This document shows positions 1 through 8,941 of a stretch of DNA of 64,000 nt, piece by piece. A program made the translations under genes and the position numbers. This DNA is from Paracoccus gahaiensis. Its GTDB lineage: Bacteria > Pseudomonadota > Alphaproteobacteria > Rhodobacterales > Rhodobacteraceae. Under the pieces are notes generated by a model. It made no database searches. It was given only the letters and a program-made list of their open reading frames with translations, and was not told the origin of the DNA. The number at the start of each line of letters is the position of its first letter. Position 1 is the stretch's first letter. The DNA is taken from NCBI RefSeq assembly GCF_005048225.1, contig NZ_SUNI01000001.1, forward strand, positions 558,001-622,000, in the 5' to 3' direction.

Positions 1-144
1 CCGGTACATGTCGTGGATGGCGGCCAGCCGGCGGCCATGGGCGCGCTCGGCCCGGCTGATCGCGGGATAGGCGGGCGGGTCGGGGCGCGCCGCCGCGTCC
101 TCCAGCTCGTCCAAGGTCATCGGCCCGCTCGTCGCCCCGGTCAT
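1..144 (-). CDS. hypothetical protein, N-terminal part only
   Basis: The reading frame starts at an ATG at 144 that overlaps the stop codon of the upstream permease as ATGA, and it runs off the left edge of the window after 48 codons. A second in-frame ATG lies at 120. The visible part is polar and Asp/Arg/Ala-rich (MTLDELEDAARPDPPAY near the start) with no signal peptide or membrane segment. I do not recognise a family. The four-base overlap says it is translated with the polyamine-type ABC operon, so it may encode a catabolic enzyme or accessory protein for the imported substrate, but nothing seen proves that. Confidence 0.55.
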   Translation of the reverse strand, partial: MTGATSGPMTLDELEDAAARPDPPAYPAISRAERAHGRRLAAIHDMYR

Positions 145-1091
145 CGCGGGGTGACGCCGCGGATGCGCTCGGACCTTCGGCGCAACAGCTCGACCGTGGT
201 CAGAAGCGCGATCGAGAAGATCACCAGCAGCGTGGCCACCGCCAGGATGGCCGGGCTGATCTGCTCGCGGATGCCGTTCCACATCTGGCGCGGGATGGTC
301 TGCTGGTCGGGGCCGGCGATGAACAGCACCGCCACCACCTCGTCGAAGGAGGTGACGAAGGCGAACAGCGCGCCCGACACCACGCCCGGCAGGATCAGCG
401 GCATGGTCACCTTGAAGAAGGTCGTGCGCGGATTGGCCCCCAGGCTGGCCGCCGCGCGGTTCAGCGACTGGTCGAACCCCACCAGCGTCGCGGTCACGGT
501 GATGATGACGAAGGGGATGCCAAGCGTCGCATGGGCCAGGATCACCCCCAGATAGGTGCCCGCCAGCCGCCCGCATTGCGGGTCCAGACCCACCAGCGTC
601 AGCAGTTCGCAGGGGTTCGAATAGAAGAAGAACATCCCCGTCGCGGTGATGATCAGCGGCACGATCATCGGAGAGATCAGGATCGCCATGATCGCCCGGC
701 GATAGGGCATCTCGGGGCGCGACAGGCCAAGTGCTGCCAGCGTCCCCAGCCCGGTCGCCACGATGGTCGAGAAGACCCCGATGATGATCGAGTTCTTGGC
801 CGCCTTCACCCAGTTCGCATTGGTCCAGGCATCCGACCAGAAGGCCCAGCCCGTGGCCTCGGGGTCCTGCATCCCGAAGGTCAGCAGGCTGGAATACCAG
901 CGTGTGCTGTAGCCCTCGGGGTCGAATTCCAGCATCCGGTCGGTGAAGGTGAAATAGGGCTCGGCGTTGAAACTCAGCGGGATGATGACCACGATGGGCG
1001 CGATCAGGAAGAAGAAGATCGCCGCGCAGCCGGCCAGATAGGCGTAATGCCAGATGCGCTCCAGCGGTGATGCATAGCTTGGAAGTGCCAT
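141..1091 (-). CDS. polyamine-type ABC transporter permease (PotC-like)
   Basis: A 316-residue integral membrane protein of the binding-protein-dependent permease family. A strongly hydrophobic segment sits at about residues 16-40, followed by a soluble stretch and five more membrane segments. The cytoplasmic EAA loop that docks the ATPase is visible at roughly residues 210-235 (AAASLGANPRTTFFKV, then a Pro-rich turn). Length and layout match the PotC/YdcV half of spermidine/putrescine importers. It starts 4 bases after the stop of the other permease, so the pair should form the heterodimeric channel in the inner membrane. Substrate cannot be fixed from sequence; polyamines or a related cation are the family expectation. 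Confidence 0.9.
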   Translation of the reverse strand: MALPSYASPLERIWHYAYLAGCAAIFFFLIAPIVVIIPLSFNAEPYFTFTDRMLEFDPEGYSTRWYSSLLTFGMQDPEATGWAFWSDAWTNANWVKAAKNSIIIGVFSTIVATGLGTLAALGLSRPEMPYRRAIMAILISPMIVPLIITATGMFFFYSNPCELLTLVGLDPQCGRLAGTYLGVILAHATLGIPFVIITVTATLVGFDQSLNRAAASLGANPRTTFFKVTMPLILPGVVSGALFAFVTSFDEVVAVLFIAGPDQQTIPRQMWNGIREQISPAILAVATLLVIFSIALLTTVELLRRRSERIRGVTPR

Positions 1092-1095
1092 TCGC

Positions 1096-2397
1096 CTATC
1101 CCAGTTTCAAGTTGTCGACGCCGACGAGGCGGTCATAGACCCAGTAGAGCACCAGCACCGCGCCCAAGAGCAGGGCGGCCAGGGCTGCGGCCATCGACCA
1201 GTTCAGCGTGCCGGTCATGTGCTGGGCGATCATGTTGGAGATCAGCATCCCCGAGGATCCGCCGACCAGGGCGGGGGTGATGTAATATCCGACCGCCAGG
1301 ATGAAGACCAGCATCGCGCCCGCCCCCAGTCCCGGCAGGGTCTGCGGGAAATAGACCCGGCGAAACGCCGTCCAGCTGGTCGCCCCCAGGCTGCGGGCGG
1401 CGCGCACATAGGTCGGGTTGATCGTCCGCATCACCGAATACAGCGGCAGGATCATGAAGGGCAGCAGGATATGCGTCATCGCGATGATCGTGCCGGTCTG
1501 GTTGTAGATCATCTGCAACCGCTGGCCGCCCCCGATCACGCCCAGCCAGACCAGGATGTCGTTGACCACCCCCTGCTGCTGCAAAAGCACCATCCAGCTG
1601 GTCGTGCGCACCAGAAGCGAGGTCCAGAAGGGCAGCAGCACCAGGATCATCAGCAGGTTCGATTTCCGCATCGGCAGGGTCGCCAGCAGATGCGCGATGG
1701 GAAAGCCCAGGATGAAGGTCAGGGCGGTGATCACCGCCGACAGCCAGAAGGTGCGCCAGAACAGCGTGGCATAGATGCGCTGCTGTTCCTCGACCTGCTG
1801 GATGGCGCCGGTCTCGTCCCGGGTGCGGTCCATCGAGGCCAGGTAGAAATTCGCGGTCAGCGGCGTCGAGGCCTCGCGCATGACCGACCACAGGCGCGGG
1901 TCGCCCCAGTCCTCGTTGATCTCCAGCAGGTTGGCCTGATAGGGCGGCTCCATCCCGCCGCGCACCTGACGGCCGGTCGAGGTGAACAGCGACCGCGTGC
2001 CCGGCATGTCATAGTTGATCCGCGTGCCGACCACGCCGATGCTGCGCGCATCCGCGCTGGCGACCAGATCGGTGGCCAGCGCCGTCCAGGCGGCCTCGTC
2101 CGGGGGCGTGCCGCGCTCAGTTTCCGCGAACCAGGCCGAGACCTGCGGCATGTTGGCCGAGAAGCCGTCATTGTGGAAGGACCGCGTCAGCATCTGCCCG
2201 ATCGGCACCACGAAGGTGACCAGGATGAAGGCCAGCAGCGGCAGCACCAGCAGGAAGGCCCGCTTGCGGGCGCGGCGCTGGCTGCGCACCAGCGCCCGCG
2301 CCAGCGGCTTGCCGTCCTCGGTGGTCAAGAGCCCCGACCCCACCCCGGATGCGGTGGTGGCGATGGCGGCATGTGGATCAAGTGCGGCGTTCGCCAT
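1096..2397 (-). CDS. polyamine-type ABC transporter permease (PotB-like)
   Basis: Permease of 433 residues, larger than the usual 280-300 of PotB because a soluble domain of about 140 residues lies between the first membrane segment (about residues 49-70) and the remaining five. Such long periplasmic insertions occur in a subgroup of PotB-like proteins. The EAA loop is visible near residues 335-360 (AARSLGATSWTAFRRVYFP). The start was set at the ATG at 2397 (MANAALDP); the frame is open to 2424 but the extra nine residues have no clear advantage. It lies 70 bases after the second binding protein and 4 bases before the PotC-like gene. Confidence 0.88.
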   Translation of the reverse strand: MANAALDPHAAIATTASGVGSGLLTTEDGKPLARALVRSQRRARKRAFLLVLPLLAFILVTFVVPIGQMLTRSFHNDGFSANMPQVSAWFAETERGTPPDEAAWTALATDLVASADARSIGVVGTRINYDMPGTRSLFTSTGRQVRGGMEPPYQANLLEINEDWGDPRLWSVMREASTPLTANFYLASMDRTRDETGAIQQVEEQQRIYATLFWRTFWLSAVITALTFILGFPIAHLLATLPMRKSNLLMILVLLPFWTSLLVRTTSWMVLLQQQGVVNDILVWLGVIGGGQRLQMIYNQTGTIIAMTHILLPFMILPLYSVMRTINPTYVRAARSLGATSWTAFRRVYFPQTLPGLGAGAMLVFILAVGYYITPALVGGSSGMLISNMIAQHMTGTLNWSMAAALAALLLGAVLVLYWVYDRLVGVDNLKLG

Positions 2398-2467
2398 GTC
2401 GTCCCCGGCAGTCAGGGCCGCCACCCCCGGGGCCCGATCGACGGACGGGGGGCGGCGGCGTTTCGGA

Positions 2468-3544
2468 TCAGGAGGAGGCCAGCCAGCTGTTGAACCGTTC
2501 GGTCAGCTCGGCGGAGTGGTCGGCCCAGAATTCCGGGTCGTCCAGCACGGCATTCTCCAGCGCGGCGGCGCTGGTGGGCATGTGCGGCGCCATCTCGGTC
2601 TCGTCGTCCTGATAGAGCCCGACCAGCGAGGCCGAGGACATCCGCGCCGGACCATAGGCGATGTAGCGCGCCTGATCGGCCAGCCGCTGCGTGTCGGTGG
2701 CGAATTTCAGGTATTCCATCGCCGCCTCGGGGTTCGGGGCATCGACCGGGATCACGAACATGTCCATGTCCATGTACTGACCGTCCCAGATGATCTCGAA
2801 GGGCTGGTCCTCGGCCACCATCGCATCGAAGACCCGGCCGTTATAGGCGGTGGTCATGGTGACCTCGCCATCGGCCAGCAGTTGCACGGGCTGGGCGCCG
2901 GCCTCCCACCAGACGGTCTGGTCCTTGATCGTGTCCAGTTTCGCGAAGGCGCGGTCGACGCCCTCGTCGGTGGACAGAAGGTCATAGACCTCGTCGGCAT
3001 CGGCGCCGTCCGCGATCAGCGCCAGATACAGCGTGCGCTTGGGGTTGCGCGGCAGGCCGCGCTGGCCGGGATAGGTCTCGGTGTCGAAGAAATCGGCGGC
3101 CGTGGTCGGCGCCCCGTCCTCGAACTTGGTGGTATTGTAGGCGATGACCGTGCCCCAGACGATATTGGCCACCGCGCAATCCTGCAGCGCGCCGGGCACG
3201 AAATCGTCGGCGGCGGCGGTGCCGTCGGGGGCGGCGGGCAGGTCGGCGGGGTCGATCTCGACCAGCGCGCCCTCGTCGCACAGACGGATCGCGTCCGAGA
3301 CCTCGATGTCGAAGACGTCGCCGGTGACATTGCCCGCCTCGACCTGCGCACGCAGCGGCGTGGCGGGGTTGTCGGCGGCGATCATGTTGACGGTGATGCC
3401 CGTCTCGGCGGTGAAGGGCTTGTTATAGGCCTCGACCTGGCTCACCTCGTAGGCGCCGCCCCACGAGACGACGTTCAATTCCTGCGCCGAGGCGCCGAAG
3501 GCGAGGCCGCTGAGCGCGGTCGACAGGATCAGGGTGGTTTTCAT
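2468..3544 (-). CDS. ABC transporter periplasmic binding protein, PotD/F-type (paralogue 2)
   Basis: Periplasmic substrate-binding protein of 358 residues with a clean Sec signal peptide (MKTTLILSTALSGLAFGASA, cleavage before QELNVVSWGG). The start at 3544 is preceded by a GGGAGAGAC ribosome site. The fold is that of the spermidine/putrescine binding family (SBP_bac_8 type). It is clearly paralogous to the neighbouring gene at 3645-4718: both carry KPFTAETGI near residue 50, the DNPATP-AQVEAGNV segment, and AFAKLDTIKD followed by WWEAGAQP. Two binding proteins feeding one permease pair suggests either a broadened substrate range or a recent tandem duplication. Confidence 0.9.
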   Translation of the reverse strand: MKTTLILSTALSGLAFGASAQELNVVSWGGAYEVSQVEAYNKPFTAETGITVNMIAADNPATPLRAQVEAGNVTGDVFDIEVSDAIRLCDEGALVEIDPADLPAAPDGTAAADDFVPGALQDCAVANIVWGTVIAYNTTKFEDGAPTTAADFFDTETYPGQRGLPRNPKRTLYLALIADGADADEVYDLLSTDEGVDRAFAKLDTIKDQTVWWEAGAQPVQLLADGEVTMTTAYNGRVFDAMVAEDQPFEIIWDGQYMDMDMFVIPVDAPNPEAAMEYLKFATDTQRLADQARYIAYGPARMSSASLVGLYQDDETEMAPHMPTSAAALENAVLDDPEFWADHSAELTERFNSWLASS

Positions 3545-3644
3545 GGTGTCTCTCCCGGTTGGTTGGATCGGACATTTGCGCCCGTTGTGATTGGCCCCCA
3601 AAGGGGGCGGGGGCCGGGCGACGCATCGCCCGGCCCGAAGGGGA

Positions 3645-4718
3645 TCAGCTGGCCAGCCAGCTGTTGAAGCGCTCGTTCAGCTCGGCATCGCGGTCGACCC
3701 AGAACTCGAGGTCCGAGGCCAGCGCGGCGCCCATGTTCGCCTCCGAGGTGGGCAGGTTCGGGCCCATCGGCTGATCGGTGCCCTCGATATTGCCGACCAT
3801 CGCGGCGGCGGACCGGCGCGGCGGGCCATAGCTGATGAATTCGGCGGCCCGGGCCTGCGGCGCGGGGGCGGTGGACCAGGCGACGAATTCCAGCGCCTCT
3901 TCCATGTTCGGGGCGCCGGCGGGGATCACCCAGCCCTCCATCTCGTAGATCTGGCCGTCCCAGATGATCTCGAAGGGCTGGCCGTCGGCCTGCGCCGCGT
4001 TGAAGATGCGGCCGTTGAAGGCATAGGCCATGCTGACCTCGCCATCCGCCAGCAGCTGCGGGGGCTGGGCGCCCGCCTCCCACCAGATGACCTCGTCCTT
4101 GATCGTGTCCAGTTTCGCGAAGGCGCGGTCCACGCCCTCGGGGGTGGCCAGCACCTCATAGACCTCGGCGGCGGGCACGCCATCGGCCATCAGCGCCAGT
4201 TCCAGGTTGAACTTGGCGCCGTTGCGCATCGTGCGCTTGCCGGGAAAGCCCTCGATGTCGAAGAAATCCGCCGGGCTGGCGGGCTTGGCATCGGGGAACT
4301 GCTCGTCGTTGAAGGCCAGCACCATCGAATAGACATCGGTGCCGACGAAGCATTCAGTCACCGCGCCCTCGATGAAATCGTCCATCGCCGCCGTGCCGTC
4401 CTCGGCGGGCAGCAGGATGGCGGGGTCGATCACCTCCAGCGCGCCCTCGTCGCACAGCCGCACCGCATCGGCATATTCGACCGAGGCCACGTCGATGCTG
4501 ACATTGCCGGCCTCGACCTGCGCCTTGATGGGCGTGGCGGGGTTGTCGGCGTCCGACATGGTCACGGCGATGCCGGTCTCGGCGGTGAAGGGCTTGGCAT
4601 AGGCTTCCAGGTGGCTGTTGCCATAGGCACCGCCCCAGGACAGCAGGTTCACATCGGCCAAGGCCGGGCCGGAGACGAGGCCGAGGGCGGTGCCGAGCAT
4701 CAGAAGTCGTGTCATCAT
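3645..4718 (-). CDS. ABC transporter periplasmic binding protein, PotD/F-type (paralogue 1)
   Basis: A 357-residue binding protein with signal peptide (MMTRLLMLGTALGLVSGPALA, mature start DVNLLSWGG). Two adjacent ATGs exist at 4718 and 4715; the GGAG at about 4722-4725 is better spaced for the second, so the product may lack the first Met. It shares the PotD/F core with the next gene downstream, including the segment WWEAGAQPPQLLADGEV around residue 225. It lies 61 bases after the ATPase gene and 100 bases before its paralogue. In the pathway it would capture substrate in the periplasm and deliver it to the PotB/PotC-like permeases. Confidence 0.9.
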   Translation of the reverse strand: MMTRLLMLGTALGLVSGPALADVNLLSWGGAYGNSHLEAYAKPFTAETGIAVTMSDADNPATPIKAQVEAGNVSIDVASVEYADAVRLCDEGALEVIDPAILLPAEDGTAAMDDFIEGAVTECFVGTDVYSMVLAFNDEQFPDAKPASPADFFDIEGFPGKRTMRNGAKFNLELALMADGVPAAEVYEVLATPEGVDRAFAKLDTIKDEVIWWEAGAQPPQLLADGEVSMAYAFNGRIFNAAQADGQPFEIIWDGQIYEMEGWVIPAGAPNMEEALEFVAWSTAPAPQARAAEFISYGPPRRSAAAMVGNIEGTDQPMGPNLPTSEANMGAALASDLEFWVDRDAELNERFNSWLAS

Positions 4719-4779
4719 CTTCTCCAACAGGAAAGCAGGGGCGGCCGGGGCCGGGCGATGGCCCGGACCCGCGCCGCGA

Positions 4780-5883
4780 TCAGACAGGGTCGAGCGCGCG
4801 GGCATCCTGCGGATGCCAGCCGATGCGGATCGCCTGACCCGGAACCAGCCGCGTCTGGTCAAGCGTGTTGCGCATCTTCATGACGAAGTTGTCGCTGCCC
4901 GCGACCTTCAGCCGGGCGCGCAGGATATCGCCCATATAGACGACCTGCAGGACCTCGGCCTCGATCGTATGGGCGCCCTCGGACATCATCTCGGGCTTGA
5001 ACTCGACCCGTTCGGGACGGATCGAGACGGTGGTGCGCTGGCCCGTCTCGCGGATGTTCACCGCCGTGGCATTGATCACCCCGCCGCCGTCCAGCCGCAC
5101 CAGCGCCTTGTCGCCCTCCAGCCGCTCGATCGTGCCGGGCAGGGCGTTGTTCTCGCCGATGAAGCCCGCGACGAAGCTGTTCTCGGGCGCCTCGTAGAGC
5201 GACGCCGGCGGCGCCAGCTGCTGGATGCGCCCGTCGTTGAAGACGGCGATGCGGTCCGACATGGTCAGCGCCTCGCCCTGGTCATGAGTCACATAGACGA
5301 CGGTGATTCCAAGTTGTTCGTGCAGGTGCTTGATCTCGAACTGCATATGCTCGCGCAGCTGCTTGTCCAGCGCGCCCAGGGGTTCGTCCATCAGCACCAG
5401 TTCGGGATCGAAGACCAGCGCGCGCGCCAGCGCGATGCGCTGCTGCTGGCCGCCCGACAGCTGCGCGGGGCGACGGTTGGCGAACTTGCCCATCTGCACC
5501 ATGTCCAGCGCCCGGGCGATGCGGGTGTTGCGCTCGGCCGAGGACATGCCCCGGACCTCCAAGGGAAAGGCCAGATTCTCGCCCACGGTCATGTGCGGGA
5601 ACAGCGCATAGTTCTGGAACACCATGCCGATGCCGCGCTTGTGGGGGGGCACCTGGTTGATCGGGCGGCCGTCCAGGCGGATCTCTCCGTGGGTGGCGGT
5701 CTCGAAGCCGGCCAGCATCATCAGGCAGGTGGTCTTGCCGGATCCCGACGGCCCCAGCATGGTCAGGAACTCTCCCTTGCCAATGGACAGGTTCAGGTCC
5801 TTCACGACAAGCGTCTGGCCGTCATAGCTTTTCTGCACATGCTCGAAGGCGACGAAAGCATCGCCGTGGCGGTCGTCCAGCAA
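4780..5883 (-). CDS. polyamine-type ABC transporter ATP-binding protein (PotA-like)
   Basis: Cytoplasmic ATPase of 367 residues. Walker A is GPSGSGKTT at residues 44-52, the Q-loop is VFQNYALFPHMT at about 88-99, the ABC signature LSGGQQQR is at about 142-149, and Walker B with the D-loop reads LVLMDEPLGALD just after residue 160. The C-terminal 120 residues form the TOBE/OB domain expected of PotA/CysA-type ATPases. It is the first gene of the operon, with a plausible promoter at 5927-5955. It should energise the two permeases encoded downstream. Assignment to the polyamine/putrescine class rests on family resemblance and gene company. Confidence 0.92.
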   Translation of the reverse strand: MLDDRHGDAFVAFEHVQKSYDGQTLVVKDLNLSIGKGEFLTMLGPSGSGKTTCLMMLAGFETATHGEIRLDGRPINQVPPHKRGIGMVFQNYALFPHMTVGENLAFPLEVRGMSSAERNTRIARALDMVQMGKFANRRPAQLSGGQQQRIALARALVFDPELVLMDEPLGALDKQLREHMQFEIKHLHEQLGITVVYVTHDQGEALTMSDRIAVFNDGRIQQLAPPASLYEAPENSFVAGFIGENNALPGTIERLEGDKALVRLDGGGVINATAVNIRETGQRTTVSIRPERVEFKPEMMSEGAHTIEAEVLQVVYMGDILRARLKVAGSDNFVMKMRNTLDQTRLVPGQAIRIGWHPQDARALDPV

Positions 5884-5926
5884 AGGGCGCTCTCCCTGTT
5901 GTCGTTGGTTGCTCAGCGCAGAGGCA

Positions 5927-5955
5927 GGTTAAGCGGCGCCCTGCCCGGCTGGCAA
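5927..5955 (-). promoter_or_regulatory. candidate sigma-70-type promoter of the polyamine-type ABC operon
   Basis: On the minus strand TTGCCA (5955-5950) and TTAACC (5932-5927) are separated by exactly 17 bases. The -35 is close to consensus; the -10 is weak. It lies 44 bases before the ATPase start at 5883. No experimental or computed support. Confidence 0.35.
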
Positions 5956-5989
5956 CATCAATTGCGACCTTTCATGTGACCAACGCGCC

Positions 5990-6021
5990 GCGCCCGAAAC
6001 CCCTGTCAGGGCTTCGGGCGC
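5990..6021 (-). terminator. hairpin downstream of the DEAD-box helicase gene
   Basis: A 9-bp perfect stem (GCGCCCGAA with TTCGGGCGC) encloses a second short stem of CCC with GGG. It lies about 80 bases after the helicase stop on the minus strand and upstream of the ABC operon. There is no T tract, so it may terminate weakly or act by stabilising the 3' end. Confidence 0.45.
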
Positions 6022-6102
6022 GATCAACGTGGGCAATCAGGGTTTGGCATCGGTATCTGCCTGTTTTGCGGGCAGATATCCGGGTCGGCAGGCAGGCTGC
6101 GA

Positions 6103-8019
6103 TCAGCCTGGCTGACGCGGCCCCTTGCGATGGGCCTTGGGGGCCGAGGGCTTGTCGGTGCGCGGCTTGCCCTTGGCCCAGGCAGGCTTGCCCGCATCGG
6201 CCGAGGATTTCTTCTTCCACGCCTTCACCGCCGGGTGCGGGCCGGTCTCGCGCGGCTCGGCGGCGGCGCCGTCATCGGGCACCCATCCGCCGCGGGCGGC
6301 CTTCACGCGGCTCTGGTGATCGCCGTCCGCTGTGGCGGGCTTGGCACGGGGCGCGGGCTTGCGCCCTTCCGAGCGGTTGTCCGTCCGGGTCTCGCCACGC
6401 GGCGCGCGGGGGGCGCGTTCGGGCTGCGCATCCAGATCGGGCTCGCCCTCCATCCGGCGCATGGTCACCTCGGGGGTGATCTCCATGAAGTCACCGAAGC
6501 GGGCCGCCTGCTCGGCGGCGATCTGGATATAGGACAGGTCCTGCTTGACGCGGATCGCGCCGATGCCGTCGCGGGTGATCCCGCCCGCATCGCAGACCTT
6601 GGGCAGCAGCCAGCGCGCCTCGGCGCGGCCCGAATGGCCGACCGACAGCGTGAACCAGATCGAGGGGCCGAACTCGCGCTGCGGGCGCGGCGCCATCGGC
6701 GCGGGCGGGGCATGCGCCTCGGACAGCTCCTCGGCGGCGGGGCGGCCTTCGCGCCACATCTTCAGGAACGCGACCGCGACCTGCTCGGCGCTGAACTGCT
6801 CCAGCAGCTGCGCGGCCAGCGGGGCGTCGTCGCCGGCGGGCTCGGACAGCGCCGGATGGTCCAGCATCCGCTGGTCGTCGCGGGCGCGGACCTCGTCGGC
6901 GGTGGGGGCGTCCAGCCATTCGGCGGTCACCTTGGCGTTCTGCATCAGCCGCTGCGCGCGGCGATAGTCCGAGGACGGCACGATCAGCGCCGAGATGCCC
7001 TTGGACCCCGCACGGCCCGTGCGGCCCGAGCGGTGCAGCAGCGTGTCGGGATTGGTCGGCAGATCGGCATGGATCACCAGCTCCAGCCCCGGCAGGTCGA
7101 TGCCGCGCGCGGCCACGTCGGTGGCGATGCAGACACGCGCACGTCCGTCGCGCAGCGCCTGCAGGGCATGGGTGCGTTCCTGCTGGGACAGCTCGCCCGA
7201 CAGGGCCACGCATTTGAAGCCCCGGTTCGACATGCGCGCCAGCAGGTGGTTCACGTTCGCCCGCGTCTTGCAGAAGACGATGGCATTGGGCGCCTCGTGG
7301 ATGCGCAGCAGGTTGAAGATCGCGGGCTCGCGGTCGCGGGCCGTCACGGTATAGGCGCGATAGGCGATGTCGCCGTGCTGGCGCGCCTCGCCCATGGCGG
7401 CGATGCGCAGGGCATCGCGCTGGAAGTCGCGGGCCAGCTTCTCGATGGCCGAGGGAACGGTGGCCGAGAACATCAGCGTGCGGCGCTCGACCGGCGCGGC
7501 GCCCAGGATGAATTCCAGGTCCTCGCGGAAGCCCAGGTCCAGCATCTCGTCGGCCTCGTCCAGGATGGCGGCCCGCAGGTCGGTCAGGTCCAGGCTGCCG
7601 CGGTCGATATGGTCGCGCAGGCGGCCCGGCGTGCCGACGACGATCTGGGCGCCGCGCTGCAGGGCGCGCTTTTCGTTGCGATAGTCCATGCCGCCGACGC
7701 AGGTGGCGATCTGCGCGCCGGTCCCGGCATAAAGCCATTCCAGCTCGCGTGCGACCTGCAGGGCCAGCTCGCGCGTCGGCGCGATGGCCAGCGCCAGGGG
7801 CTGCATGCCCTGCAGCATCTGGCCCGCGTCGTCCAGAAGGTCAGCGCCGATGGCCAGGCCGAAGGCCACGGTCTTGCCCGATCCGGTCTGGGCCGAGACC
7901 AGCACGTCGCGGCCCTGCGCCTCGGGCGCGAGGACGGCGGATTGCACGCTGGTCAGGGACTCATAGCCCTTGTCGGCCAGCGCGACCTGCAACGGTGCGG
8001 GGATATTCAGTTCGGTCAT
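6103..8019 (-). CDS. DEAD-box ATP-dependent RNA helicase with DbpA-type RNA-binding domain
   Basis: A 638-residue RNA helicase. The frame is open to 8553, but the start is the ATG at 8019 because helicase homology begins there (MTELNIPAPLQVALADKGY, then the Q-motif region SLTSVQSAVLAP). Visible motifs are AQTGSGKT (motif I, near residue 43), DEADEMLDLGF (motif II, near 150), FSATVP (III), and ATDVAARGIDLPG with HRSGRTGRAG (V and VI, near 300-340). Residues about 440-530 resemble the DbpA C-terminal RNA-binding domain that recognises 23S rRNA, suggesting a role in large-subunit assembly or cold adaptation. The last ~110 residues are a basic, low-complexity tail. Whether it is DbpA or a DeaD/CsdA equivalent cannot be settled here. 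Confidence 0.9.
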   Translation of the reverse strand: MTELNIPAPLQVALADKGYESLTSVQSAVLAPEAQGRDVLVSAQTGSGKTVAFGLAIGADLLDDAGQMLQGMQPLALAIAPTRELALQVARELEWLYAGTGAQIATCVGGMDYRNEKRALQRGAQIVVGTPGRLRDHIDRGSLDLTDLRAAILDEADEMLDLGFREDLEFILGAAPVERRTLMFSATVPSAIEKLARDFQRDALRIAAMGEARQHGDIAYRAYTVTARDREPAIFNLLRIHEAPNAIVFCKTRANVNHLLARMSNRGFKCVALSGELSQQERTHALQALRDGRARVCIATDVAARGIDLPGLELVIHADLPTNPDTLLHRSGRTGRAGSKGISALIVPSSDYRRAQRLMQNAKVTAEWLDAPTADEVRARDDQRMLDHPALSEPAGDDAPLAAQLLEQFSAEQVAVAFLKMWREGRPAAEELSEAHAPPAPMAPRPQREFGPSIWFTLSVGHSGRAEARWLLPKVCDAGGITRDGIGAIRVKQDLSYIQIAAEQAARFGDFMEITPEVTMRRMEGEPDLDAQPERAPRAPRGETRTDNRSEGRKPAPRAKPATADGDHQSRVKAARGGWVPDDGAAAEPRETGPHPAVKAWKKKSSADAGKPAWAKGKPRTDKPSAPKAHRKGPRQPG

Positions 8020-8189
8020 GTGATTCGCCAAATGCGGGGGCGCCGGACCCATGGCCGACACCCGATGAGTGGCACCTCTCGTCGCTGCGACCGGCCCACC
8101 CTGCACCCGCCGCCCCGGACAGTCTGGGGCCAAAGGCGGTGCCCTACGCCCTTGGGCGGCGGAAGTCCACAGCCAATCACCTGTCGGGG

Positions 8190-8666
8190 TCAGGAGGCGG
8201 TGCGCGCGGCCTCCTGCCGGGCGGCGATCTCGCGGCGCATGGTGCGGCGGATCTCGGCGGCCCGCCAGCGGCGCGTGTCGACCTCGTCGCGCGCCTCGGG
8301 GCGCGGCACGGGGACCGGCTGGCCGGCCTCGTTCACCGCGACCATGGTGAAATAGCACGAATTGGTGTGGCGGCGGGTGCCGTTGCGGATGTTCTCGGCC
8401 TCGACGCGGATACCGATCTCCATCGAGGTGCGGCCGGTGTGGTTCACGCTGGCGCGGAAGGTCACCAGCTCGCCCACGTTGATCGGCTCCTTGAAGGTCA
8501 CCTGATCGACCGACAGCGTCACCGCATATTCCCCCGACCAGCGCGAGGCGCATGCATAGGCCACCCGGTCCAACAGCGCCAGCAGCGCGCCGCCATGCAC
8601 CTTGCCGCTGAAATTCGCCATGTCCGGCGTCATCAGTACCGTCATCTCAAGTCCGCGCTTGTCCAT
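8190..8666 (-). CDS. acyl-CoA thioesterase, hotdog fold
   Basis: A 158-residue hotdog-fold thioesterase of the YciA/BFIT-like acyl-CoA hydrolase class. The substrate-binding signature NFSGKVHGGALLALLDRVAY near residues 18-38 carries the Asn-Phe and HGG elements typical of the family, and SGEYAVTLSVDQVTF follows as the central helix-strand unit. The last 30 residues are an Arg-rich helix. Start at 8666 (MDKRGLEM) was preferred over 8693 because homology begins just after it. It would hydrolyse acyl-CoA to free acid and CoA in the cytoplasm. It lies 170 bases upstream of the helicase gene on the same strand, probably as an independent unit. Confidence 0.85.
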   Translation of the reverse strand: MDKRGLEMTVLMTPDMANFSGKVHGGALLALLDRVAYACASRWSGEYAVTLSVDQVTFKEPINVGELVTFRASVNHTGRTSMEIGIRVEAENIRNGTRRHTNSCYFTMVAVNEAGQPVPVPRPEARDEVDTRRWRAAEIRRTMRREIAARQEAARTAS

Positions 8667-8726
8667 CCGTCCCTCGTCTGTCGCTGCCCCCATCCTGCGA
8701 CATGCACGCGGATCCCGAAAGCCCCC

Positions 8727-8755
8727 TTGCGCAAGCCCGGCGCCGCGTCTAGCCT
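8727..8755 (+). promoter_or_regulatory. candidate sigma-70 promoter of the thiamine operon
   Basis: TTGCGC (8727-8732) and TAGCCT (8750-8755) are separated by 17 bases and lie 6 bases before the first paired base of the TPP aptamer, placing a start site at about 8761-8763. The spacing to the riboswitch is what makes it convincing; the -10 alone is weak. Confidence 0.5.
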
Positions 8756-8760
8756 TTGGG

Positions 8761-8855
<95 letters not shown>

Positions 8856-8915
8856 AGACGAGCGGCCCGATCTCGGTCCGCCAGATGTCCCCACCCCCCC
8901 TTTGTCCGGTCATGA

Positions 8916-8938
8916 CCCTCGAGGCCGCCGAGGGGGAG
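8916..8938 (+). promoter_or_regulatory. candidate ribosome-site-sequestering hairpin in front of thiD
   Basis: CCCTCG (8916-8921) can pair perfectly with CGAGGG (8929-8934), loop of seven bases, so the stem occludes the ribosome site GAGGGGGAG (8930-8938) four bases before the GTG start at 8942. A pyrimidine run CCACCCCCCC at about 8890-8900 could also compete for the same purines. This is a plausible expression platform for the TPP aptamer acting on translation. It is inferred from pairing only. Confidence 0.45.
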
Positions 8939-8941
8939 ACC

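Noticed and set aside
1219-2493. Long plus-strand frame opposite the PotB-like permease
   Set aside because: Composition rich in Arg, Gln, His and Asp, with no motifs; mirrors the permease codons.
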